Assembly (NCBI GenBank): GCA_014729315.1 | Contig: WJKD01000762.1 | Span: 1 to 7,990, forward strand | DNA: 7,990 nucleotides | Source of the DNA: Promethearchaeota archaeon | Lineage (GTDB): Archaea; Asgardarchaeota; Lokiarchaeia; Sigynarchaeales; SOKP01 | Reading direction: 5' to 3' | In this document: one piece after another, positions 1-5,369 of the stretch | How the letters are laid out: every line of letters begins with the position of its first letter | How positions within the stretch are numbered: the first letter of the stretch is position 1 | Translations under genes and position numbers: made by a program | The notes under the pieces: generated by a model | Database searches by the model: none | What the model was told of the DNA's origin: nothing | What the model saw: the letters and a program-made list of their open reading frames with translations, nothing else

Positions 1-394
1 CATTCATGGTATCGGTTAATTCTTTTAGACGGAATCCGGTCGTTGGCCGCCTCTAAATTTTCCTAGCCCGTATTAACTTAAATAGGCGTTCAGATTTGTT
101 TAGAAATAAAATTAATAGTAGTAATTGACGAAATTTTTCTTGACAAATTATCATATTTTACTTACATTTATTTTGCTGCCAATACAAAAATACATTCTAT
201 TATATTCATTTATATTTCTGTGTAATGTTCAAATTTTAAGAAAAAGCGGTTTGAGGAACATCAGAAAAATTACGAGAAGTAGTCATTAAAAATAATAATT
301 TTTATCGGCGTTGTGAGATATCTTTTAGTTGATGTTTATGTTATCATGCTACTATCTGTGAAAATTATTGAGATCATATTTATTATTTAAGGAT
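1..394. other. AT-rich gene-free leader upstream of the TIR gene
   Basis: I see no convincing gene in this stretch. The first ~60 bases contain an 11-base word (CCGGTCGTTGG, 36-46) that recurs exactly at 1772-1782 inside the first intergenic repeat. The flanking words CATT, GTAT and CGG also line up in the same order, so this may be the remnant of a third repeat copy. The rest is very AT-rich and holds a possible promoter (140-168). No tRNA, CRISPR array or strong terminator hairpin is visible. Confidence 0.5.
140..168 (+). promoter_or_regulatory. Candidate sigma70-type promoter
   Basis: A perfect TTGACA (140-145) is followed after exactly 17 bases by TACATT (163-168), which matches four of six positions of the -10 consensus. 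It lies about 225 bases before the chosen start of the TIR gene, so the transcript would have a long leader. FCB-group bacteria often use other promoter consensus sequences, so chance similarity in AT-rich DNA is possible. Confidence 0.35.
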
Positions 395-1495
395 ATGAAA
401 AATAAGAAATTAGTTTTTAATGAACAACTAGATATTCTAAAAAAAGATGCTTCTCTGTGGAATAAGTTTAAAAACAAAAATATTAATATTAGTGAAGCAA
501 ATCTGTCTAATTTGGACTTAAAATATCGGGACTTAAAGTGTACTAAAATAACTCATTCTAAATTTAATTATACTCTTTTTCAAGGAGCTAATTTGACCGG
601 TGCGGATTTAAGTGGCAGTGATTTTATAGAAGCAGACTTTTTTGGAGCGCAATTAATAGGTGCTAATTTAAGCAACACAAACTTGAATAAAGCTAACTTT
701 CATGATGCAGATTTGACGGATGCCATACTAACTAACTCCAATTTAACAGAAACAACATTTTCAAATACTAATTTGACGAATACTAAATTTAAAGAATGCA
801 TACTTATAAAAACAAAATTCATCGAGTGTTCTCTTTATAAGACTGATTTCAATAAAGCTAAATTAAGTTTAGCCTTATTTAGTGGCATCGATTTAAAACA
901 TGTACTAAATATAGAAAATTGTGAGCATCGTTCGCATAGTAGCTTAGATTACTACACTTTATTAAAATCTGGAGAATTACCTTTAGCATTTTTGCGGGGT
1001 TGTGGATTACCAGATATATTGATAGAATATTTGCCTTCTCTATTACAAGCACCAATTCAATTTCATTCTTGCTTCATAAGCTATTCAAATAAAGATAAAG
1101 AATTCGCAGAAAGGTTATATTCAGATTTACAGAATGAAGGTGTACGATGTTGGTTCGCTCCTAAAGATATGAAAATAGGAGACAAAATAAGAAACACCAT
1201 AGATCAGTCTATTCACATTCATGATAAATTACTTGTAATCCTTTCAAAAAATTCTATTAATAGTGATTGGGTTGAAAAGGAAGTAGAAACAGCCTATGAA
1301 AAGGAGAGAAAGTCAATTGGTGAGAAAACTGTGCTTTTTCCAATAATGTTAGATAATTCTATTTTAAATACGAGGCATGCCTGGGCAGCTGACATTAGAA
1401 GGACTAGAAATATTGGTGATTTTAAAAAATGGAAAAATTATGATGAATATCAGAAAAAATTTAAAATTCTATTAAGAGATTTATTATCGGCCTAA
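395..1495 (+). CDS. Pentapeptide-repeat protein with C-terminal TIR domain (putative NAD+-consuming effector)
   Basis: The protein is 366 residues from the ATG at 395. Residues ~31-169 are pentapeptide repeats of the A(D/N)LxX type (for example GANLTGADLSGSDF), which fold as a right-handed quadrilateral beta-helix. A linker with a GCGLPDILIEYLPSLL block leads into a TIR domain (~223-360) with the CFISYS strand, the RCWFAPKDM loop and SDWVEKE. By analogy with SARM1 and bacterial TIRs, the second Glu of WVEKE (E296) is the likely catalytic residue for NAD+ cleavage. No signal peptide or membrane segment is seen, so it is probably cytosolic. Pentapeptide-TIR fusions with this linker are a recognised bacterial family; a role in immunity or abortive infection is inferred. 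The frame stays open to a TTG at 368, but ATG 395 fits the usual N-terminus (xxEQLDILKK) better. The AAGGA at 389-393 is unusually close to that ATG, so the start is not fully settled. Confidence 0.85.
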   Translation: MKNKKLVFNEQLDILKKDASLWNKFKNKNINISEANLSNLDLKYRDLKCTKITHSKFNYTLFQGANLTGADLSGSDFIEADFFGAQLIGANLSNTNLNKANFHDADLTDAILTNSNLTETTFSNTNLTNTKFKECILIKTKFIECSLYKTDFNKAKLSLALFSGIDLKHVLNIENCEHRSHSSLDYYTLLKSGELPLAFLRGCGLPDILIEYLPSLLQAPIQFHSCFISYSNKDKEFAERLYSDLQNEGVRCWFAPKDMKIGDKIRNTIDQSIHIHDKLLVILSKNSINSDWVEKEVETAYEKERKSIGEKTVLFPIMLDNSILNTRHAWAADIRRTRNIGDFKKWKNYDEYQKKFKILLRDLLSA

Positions 1496-1595
1496 AAATT
1501 CAATAACAGTTATAGAACGGCTATTTACATAAACAGGACTTTTCGTTCCTGCTCTTCACACCATCCTGCGTGCGGCACTTCACAGGGCGGTTCAC

Positions 1596-1872
1596 CAGGT
1601 TCATCCGTCTTAAAAATTGGCGGATGAAAAGCAGTGCAGAGTTCACGAAAGGAAAAAAGACCCTGTTCTTTCGTTGCGTTCTGGCTTGGAATTTTTGGAG
1701 TTTAACTGTCAGGATGTCACATAAGGATTGCCTTTTGAAATGCATTAACCGTATAACGGATTGAAAACGACCCGGTCGTTGGAAAGTCCGCTGGATTTTT
1801 TGTAGCGGTTTGGCGGAAAACTTTTACGTGTTTTTCTGAGGAGTTGGGAATTTGCTCTTTAGCTACCCGGAT
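1596..1872 (+). repeat. Dispersed intergenic repeat, copy A, with group II intron-like 3' end
   Basis: This fills most of the 420-base gap between the TIR gene and the next operon. It aligns with 5123-5346 along its length. A 22-base block is identical (1612-1633 and 5139-5160), and CAGAGTTCACGAA is identical (1637-1649 and 5164-5176). The copies differ mainly by substitutions that would change amino acids, so it is not a conserved coding region. Copy A has a perfect inverted repeat TTCATCCG/CGGATGAA (1600-1607, 1621-1628). It also has a ~60-base insert relative to copy B (about 1742-1800) holding two small hairpins, CCGT/ACGG and AACGAC/GTCGTT (1766-1771, 1775-1780). The 5' boundary is uncertain; 1500-1595 could belong to the element but does not align with copy B. 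Confidence 0.75.
1803..1872 (+). ncRNA. Degenerate group II intron domain V/VI-like remnant (copy A)
   Basis: Positions 1803-1836 make a 34-base unit with domain V layout: 10-base arm, 4-base arm, 4-base loop (AAAA), 4-base arm, 2-base bulge (TA), 10-base arm. AGC sits at positions 2-4, as in the catalytic triad. Several stem positions are mismatched or G-T pairs, and the loop is not GAAA. It is followed by TGAGGAG and by CTACCCGGAT (1863-1872), resembling the domain VI 3' strand with its branch-point A and intron end. On its own this would be weak; it is supported by alignment with the better copy at 5273-5346. It is almost certainly inactive. Confidence 0.5.
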
Positions 1873-1904
1873 CAAATAATTACAATTAAATCTTGAAATT
1901 TCAT

Positions 1905-1908
1905 GGAG
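1905..1908 (+). promoter_or_regulatory. Shine-Dalgarno site that decides a GTG start
   Basis: GGAG lies seven bases before the GTG at 1916. An ATG at 1914 overlaps it in another frame but is followed at once by TGA, so it cannot start a protein. The GTG is therefore the supported start. Confidence 0.6.
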
Positions 1909-1915
1909 AATAGAT

Positions 1916-2638
1916 GTGAGAAATATTCAAATTTTCTTATTTATTACATTTTTCTTCTGTTGCTGTAATAATGCTTCAAAAGAATCTAAGCAGAAAAGTG
2001 ACCTTGTTTCAATTAATAAAATGTATGAACGGTATTATGATGCAGTAATGAGTAGTGATCCTTCTGAATTTGCTAATACCTTTGCGATTCAAGGAGTATT
2101 GATCCCTCATAGTAATATACTGATAAAAGGTCATAATTCGATTTTAAAATGGGCACAAAAATTTCTTGATAATTATTCTTTTGAGGGAGCGCCCTCGACC
2201 ATAGATGTTAAAATTGATGGAGTCACGGCACATAAATACTGGAAGCGATTATGTATCTATACTTCGAAGTCTAAAAACAATGTAACCAAATATAATCAAG
2301 AATTTCTCGATATTTTACATAAGGAGAATGACGGAACTTGGAAAATTGCATATCAATTGTGGCTGAAAAATGATTCATGTTACAAAGGTTCAACCAAAAC
2401 ACAATTATCTCAACGATATAAATTAATAATTTTATTTCAGTTGTTACTAATATGTGTAATTTTGATAACTCTGATCATAAATATTAAGAAAAGAAAAAAT
2501 GAATATACGAAATTAGATAGAGAATATAGACAGCTCCTTCTTTCCAAAGCTGCAGATGAAAATAGAATCAAAGTTTTTGCAAAAAGAATTGAAACGCTTG
2601 AAAGAGAAATTAGGCACAGAAGAAGGGAGACCAATTGA
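1916..2638 (+). CDS. Exported NTF2/SnoaL-like protein with C-terminal membrane anchor and cytosolic coiled coil
   Basis: The product is 240 residues. Residues 1-17 form a hydrophobic export signal ending in three cysteines (15-17); this is not a strict lipobox, but lipid attachment is possible. Residues ~33-152 resemble the NTF2/SnoaL (DUF4440-like) fold: a helix MYERYYDAVMSSD, then FANTFAIQGVLIPH, a GHNSILKWAQKFL helix, and a closing strand DGTWKIAYQLWL. Such domains usually bind a small ligand or dimerise. A single transmembrane helix follows (~169-190), then a charged Lys/Arg/Glu-rich helix (~195-235) predicted to be a cytosolic coiled coil. The topology would link an outside sensing domain to the cytosol. 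The stop overlaps the start of the Hsp70-like gene (TTGA), so the two are translationally coupled and probably work together. The exact function is unknown; the fold is a moderate-confidence call from sequence pattern. Confidence 0.7.
   Translation: MRNIQIFLFITFFFCCCNNASKESKQKSDLVSINKMYERYYDAVMSSDPSEFANTFAIQGVLIPHSNILIKGHNSILKWAQKFLDNYSFEGAPSTIDVKIDGVTAHKYWKRLCIYTSKSKNNVTKYNQEFLDILHKENDGTWKIAYQLWLKNDSCYKGSTKTQLSQRYKLIILFQLLLICVILITLIINIKKRKNEYTKLDREYRQLLLSKAADENRIKVFAKRIETLEREIRHRRRETN
2625..2629 (+). promoter_or_regulatory. Shine-Dalgarno site for the TTG start of the Hsp70-like gene
   Basis: GGGAG inside the end of the upstream gene stands five bases before TTG 2635. That TTG overlaps the upstream stop as TTGA. 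Good spacing plus the overlap supports the rare TTG start and translational coupling. The first in-frame ATG would come much later and remove the phosphate-1 motif. Confidence 0.65.
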
Positions 2639-4320
2639 GTAAGAATAATAATTTGTCTAGAAGTCTATTTGATATTTCTAGAGATTATGCAATTGGTATA
2701 GATTTCGGAACAACCAAATCAGCAATTGCCTTTGAAGAAGTTCGTGCTTCTCAAGGTGGAAGGCATATGCCTAGAGGAATCTCCTTAAATAGAACTGGGG
2801 CAGAATTTATGCCTAGCATTGTGTATATCCGTGAAAATGGTGATCCAATAATTGGAGAAGATGCATTATCTTTTAGATTTAAAAGAAATTATATACCTGC
2901 AAATCTATTTTCTAGTTTCAAACTTGATCTTGGCAAAAGTGTTTTGCCTGTAAAATATGATAATTTGAAAATTCAACCTGTCCAGCTAGCTTATCTTATT
3001 TTGAAGGAGCTTAAACATAGAGCAGAAAATATAGAATTAACACAAGGCGAAGGGATAAAATATGCTACCATAACCATACCTTCTAATTGGTCCCAGGAAA
3101 GAAAGGCTGATACAAAAAAAGCTGCAATGGCCGCAGGATTTTCAGAACCAATTAATTTTATTAGAGAACCTCATGCTGCTCTTCTTAATATTGATCCTGA
3201 TAGGATAACTGGATTACATGATAGAAAAAGAAATTACATGATAGTTGATTATGGTGGAGGTACCTGCGATGTTGCAGTCTGTAAACTGAAACCTGGGACG
3301 CTTCTTTCTCAGGATCCAGATATTGTTGAAGTGACACAACAAAATTGCGGTGGTCTCCAGATTGACATTGCCTTTGCTCATTATATCATAAACCGTGCGA
3401 CATCTTTATTAAATATAGGAACTAGTACACTTCAAAAAAACATCGATTCAATAATTTTAGAAGCTGAACAGGAAAAAATTGATTTTGTTGAATGGCTTAA
3501 TGGATTGACAGGTACAGATAATGTTATTAAAATTAGTAATTTTTTTGATGGCAAACCTTTAGAATTTGAATTATCAGAAGAAGAATTTACTGAAATAGTA
3601 AAACCACAAATTGAAATTATAAAAAAACCGATTGAACAGGTTCTGAAAAAAGCAATGATTGATAAAAATGAAATTAATTATGTTTTTATAGTAGGCGGTT
3701 CAAGTTTATTGCCTGTAACAAAAGAGGTTGTGGCTGAAATATTTCCCAGTAATATAATTGAACGAGTACCAAAACCAAGACATCAAGTAGTATACGGAGC
3801 TGCTATTTGGCAATCTCTATTCCTTAGGGGAAAACTTTTAGACAAGCATATGCCTAAGCAATATAACGCACTAAGTCTAGTTGTTGAACGACGAAAAAAT
3901 ATTAGAAAAAAAATTCGCAATCTTTTCATTAGGGATAGAGCTTCAAATAATTTCTCAACAAAGACCTTAGTAGAAAAAGATTCTCCATTAAGAGAAGCGA
4001 TGCAGAAAAAAGTTATAACAGTTAAAACTCCTCATGATAATATGACAAGCATTGATATCATTATTATGGAAGGTGAATTTGAAGGTGAATTTAATGACTT
4101 AGATAAAATTGAAAATGAAAATTATGCAAAAAGAAAATTGGAATTCGGCAAACCAGTACCGAAAAATTCCAAAATTGAAATCGAATATTTTATTGATAAG
4201 CAAGATATGTTGATTTTAAACGCGCGTTTAACCGATTTTGGTCAACCAATCACAATCGTAGGTAGAGCTTCTATAACTACGGACGAAATCGAAAAAATAA
4301 AAAATAGATTTAAAAATTGA
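2635..4320 (+). CDS. Hsp70 (DnaK)-like ATPase lacking the helical lid
   Basis: The protein has 561 residues; canonical DnaK is about 640. The actin-fold ATPase has its main signatures: phosphate-1 IGIDFGTTKS (20-29), SSFKLDLG with the lysine equivalent to DnaK K70 (K96), IREPHAALLNI (176-186), phosphate-2 VDYGGGTCDV (204-213, with T210), and adenosine-site IVGGSSLLP (352-360) followed by VVYGAA. ATPase activity is therefore likely. After residue ~400 the usual hydrophobic DVLLLD linker is not recognisable. A segment at ~440-545 still resembles the DnaK substrate-binding beta domain (TVKTPHDNMTSIDIIIMEGE, then PVPKNSKIEIEYFID). The protein ends at ITTDEIEKIKNRFKN, exactly where DnaK's alpha-helical lid would begin. 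It is soluble, and is the second gene of a three-gene operon with two membrane proteins. This suggests a dedicated chaperone or signalling ATPase rather than the housekeeping DnaK; no GrpE or DnaJ gene is adjacent. Confidence 0.9.
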   Translation: MSKNNNLSRSLFDISRDYAIGIDFGTTKSAIAFEEVRASQGGRHMPRGISLNRTGAEFMPSIVYIRENGDPIIGEDALSFRFKRNYIPANLFSSFKLDLGKSVLPVKYDNLKIQPVQLAYLILKELKHRAENIELTQGEGIKYATITIPSNWSQERKADTKKAAMAAGFSEPINFIREPHAALLNIDPDRITGLHDRKRNYMIVDYGGGTCDVAVCKLKPGTLLSQDPDIVEVTQQNCGGLQIDIAFAHYIINRATSLLNIGTSTLQKNIDSIILEAEQEKIDFVEWLNGLTGTDNVIKISNFFDGKPLEFELSEEEFTEIVKPQIEIIKKPIEQVLKKAMIDKNEINYVFIVGGSSLLPVTKEVVAEIFPSNIIERVPKPRHQVVYGAAIWQSLFLRGKLLDKHMPKQYNALSLVVERRKNIRKKIRNLFIRDRASNNFSTKTLVEKDSPLREAMQKKVITVKTPHDNMTSIDIIIMEGEFEGEFNDLDKIENENYAKRKLEFGKPVPKNSKIEIEYFIDKQDMLILNARLTDFGQPITIVGRASITTDEIEKIKNRFKN

Positions 4321-4333
4321 AAGGAGAGAACGA

Positions 4334-4948
4334 ATGATTAGTGTGAATCCACCCGCTGAAAGGGGATTAAGCGACTTTTTTCGAGATAATTTCAAAAAAA
4401 TATTTCAAATATTTTTTACTCTAATTTTTATTATTGCATTATCATTTTACTTATGGTATGAACTTTACAAAGATCAACAAGATAAAACTTTTTCGATTTC
4501 AATAGATAAAATTGCTACTTTATTTGTTATTCACAAAGCTGAAATTCAACCTGGAACAGAATCAGACTTTTTACTCAAATTAACTAGACATACACCGAAA
4601 GCAGATTCATCGAATTTTATAGTGAATTTTGATGAAATGACACCTAATTATGTAGTATTTATTGATTCAAGTTATTTACAATTTCATAAAAACTTTGATA
4701 ATAAAAATGAATTAAATAAAAAGAGTCTTCAACTCAAAACATCCAATATTTCCTCAAAAATTGATTCGTTACATTTTTTAGTCAATTTTTCAATGGATAC
4801 TTTAAAGGTTGAGAAAATATTATCAATAAAAACAGTAGATCGTTTAAAGAGATTATGGGCTAAAGGAGGCATATTAATTGGCATTGTTGGCTGGGCAATG
4901 TTTACTTTTTTAAAATTAATTTTCAAAAGATTATTTAATATTCAATAA
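4334..4948 (+). CDS. Unrecognised two-helix membrane protein
   Basis: I do not recognise a family. The product is 204 residues: a short charged N-terminus, a transmembrane helix at ~22-44 (IFQIFFTLIFIIALSFYLWY), a ~130-residue extracytoplasmic region that looks beta-rich (alternating hydrophobic strands such as NYVVFIDSSYLQF and SLHFLVNFSM), and a second helix at ~179-198 followed by a basic tail. This predicts both ends inside. A strong AAGGAG (4321-4326) lies seven bases before the ATG, and the gap to the Hsp70-like gene is 13 bases, so it is the third gene of the same operon. It may form a membrane complex with the first gene's product; this is inferred only from gene order and topology. 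Confidence 0.7.
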   Translation: MISVNPPAERGLSDFFRDNFKKIFQIFFTLIFIIALSFYLWYELYKDQQDKTFSISIDKIATLFVIHKAEIQPGTESDFLLKLTRHTPKADSSNFIVNFDEMTPNYVVFIDSSYLQFHKNFDNKNELNKKSLQLKTSNISSKIDSLHFLVNFSMDTLKVEKILSIKTVDRLKRLWAKGGILIGIVGWAMFTFLKLIFKRLFNIQ

Positions 4949-4990
4949 GATCAAGACTTATATTTTCTTGTTAATATATTGAATTTTTAT
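4941..4990 (+). terminator. Probable terminator of the Hsp70-like operon
   Basis: A two-part stem begins at the stop codon of the membrane-protein gene: TTCAATA (4941-4947) pairs with TATTGAA (4977-4983), and CAAGA (4952-4956) pairs with TCTTG (4966-4970) around a nine-base loop. It is followed directly by TTTTTAT. The stem is AT-rich and has an internal loop, so it may be a modest terminator, but it separates the operon from the next unit. Confidence 0.55.
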
Positions 4991-5122
4991 GGTATTTTTT
5001 GCCCAATCAGTTAAGTGTATATTTTTCACTTGCTCTCCCCACACTACGCCGGAAATGCGAGCTATGAGTGCCCTCTCGGGCATTAGCATTTGGTTGTTTG
5101 CTCATAGGCGCACTTTCAGTAG
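4991..5122 (+). other. Intergenic stretch with nested hairpins upstream of repeat copy B
   Basis: No gene is supported here. It contains AAGTG/CACTT around a short loop near 5014-5030. It also has a nested structure in which TATGAG and CTCATA (about 5063-5106) enclose the perfect hairpin TGCCC-TCTC-GGGCA. This may be the 5' part of the same structured element as copy B, but copy A shows no clear equivalent. Confidence 0.4.
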
Positions 5123-5346
5123 CAGGTTCAGTCGCCTAAAAAATTGGCGGATGAAAAGCAATCCAGAGTTCACGAATGGAAACAAAACCCTGTTTTTCCG
5201 TTGCGCCTTGGCTTGAAATATTTAGAAATATACTGCCGGACAGTCCCATAATGACTGTCTTTAAAAATGTTTGAGCCTTATGACGGGAAATTTTCATGTA
5301 CGACTCTGAGGGAGAATCGGGGCGAGAGCCTTGTGCCCTACCCGAT
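5123..5346 (+). repeat. Dispersed intergenic repeat, copy B, with group II intron-like 3' end
   Basis: It is homologous to 1596-1872 in the same orientation, and likewise ends a short distance before a gene (24 bases here, 44 in copy A). It keeps the 22-base identical block and lacks the ~60-base insert of copy A. It has its own pairing elements: AATGGAAA with TTTCCGTT around ACAAAACCCTG-type sequence (near 5174-5202), and a perfect GACAGTC/GACTGTC stem (5239-5245, 5253-5259). The first stem is partly retained with changed bases in copy A, which favours structured RNA or DNA over a protein. It ends in the domain V/VI-like unit listed separately. Confidence 0.75.
5273..5346 (+). ncRNA. Group II intron domain V and VI-like 3' end (copy B)
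   Basis: Positions 5273-5306 form a 34-base unit matching domain V architecture: GAGCCTTATG, ACGG, GAAA loop, TTTT, two-base bulge CA, TGTACGACTC. Eight of ten proximal and three of four distal positions pair, counting G-U, and the AGC triad is at positions 2-4. TGAGG follows, then a domain VI-like hairpin. ATCGGG (5316-5321) pairs with CCCGAT (5341-5346), an inner GGC/GCC stem sits inside, and an unpaired TA has A5340 seven positions from the intron end, the expected branch-point location. No reverse transcriptase gene or convincing 5' GTGYG end is within reach, so it is a remnant or an ORF-less miniature derivative, not a complete intron. A few mismatches suggest loss of activity. Confidence 0.7.
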
Positions 5347-5369
5347 CAACAATAAATTAAGAGGTAAAT

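Noticed and set aside
245..253. AGCGGTTTG shared with 1804-1812 as another domain V remnant
   Set aside because: The match ends after nine bases and none of the loop, bulge or CTACCCG end follows.
368..394. TTG start for the TIR gene nine codons upstream
   Set aside because: No Shine-Dalgarno site before TTG 368, and the ATG at 395 gives the N-terminus expected for pentapeptide-TIR proteins. Not excluded, because the AAGGA before the ATG is very close.
1534..1551. Hairpin CAGGA/TCCTG as terminator of the TIR gene
   Set aside because: Only five base pairs and no T-run after it; no convincing terminator was found for that gene.
1521..1745. Minus-strand open frame over copy A
   Set aside because: Antisense to the structured repeat, basic and low-complexity, with no recognisable domain and no support from copy B.
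1570..1764. Small plus-strand frame sharing RLKNWRMKS and TLFFRC with the frame at 4989-5216
   Set aside because: The shared peptides come from the intergenic repeat. Differences between copies mostly change amino acids, copy B hits a stop just after the shared part, and neither frame has a good ribosome binding site.
1742..1800. Integron attC-like site (paired hairpins and GTCGTTGG)
   Set aside because: The GTTRRRY/RYYYAAC core pair is not satisfied, copy B lacks the segment, and no integrase is present. The hairpins are described with the repeat instead.
4989..5216. Small plus-strand open frame over copy B
   Set aside because: It spans a terminator edge, hairpins and the repeat; there is no coding signal and no Shine-Dalgarno site.
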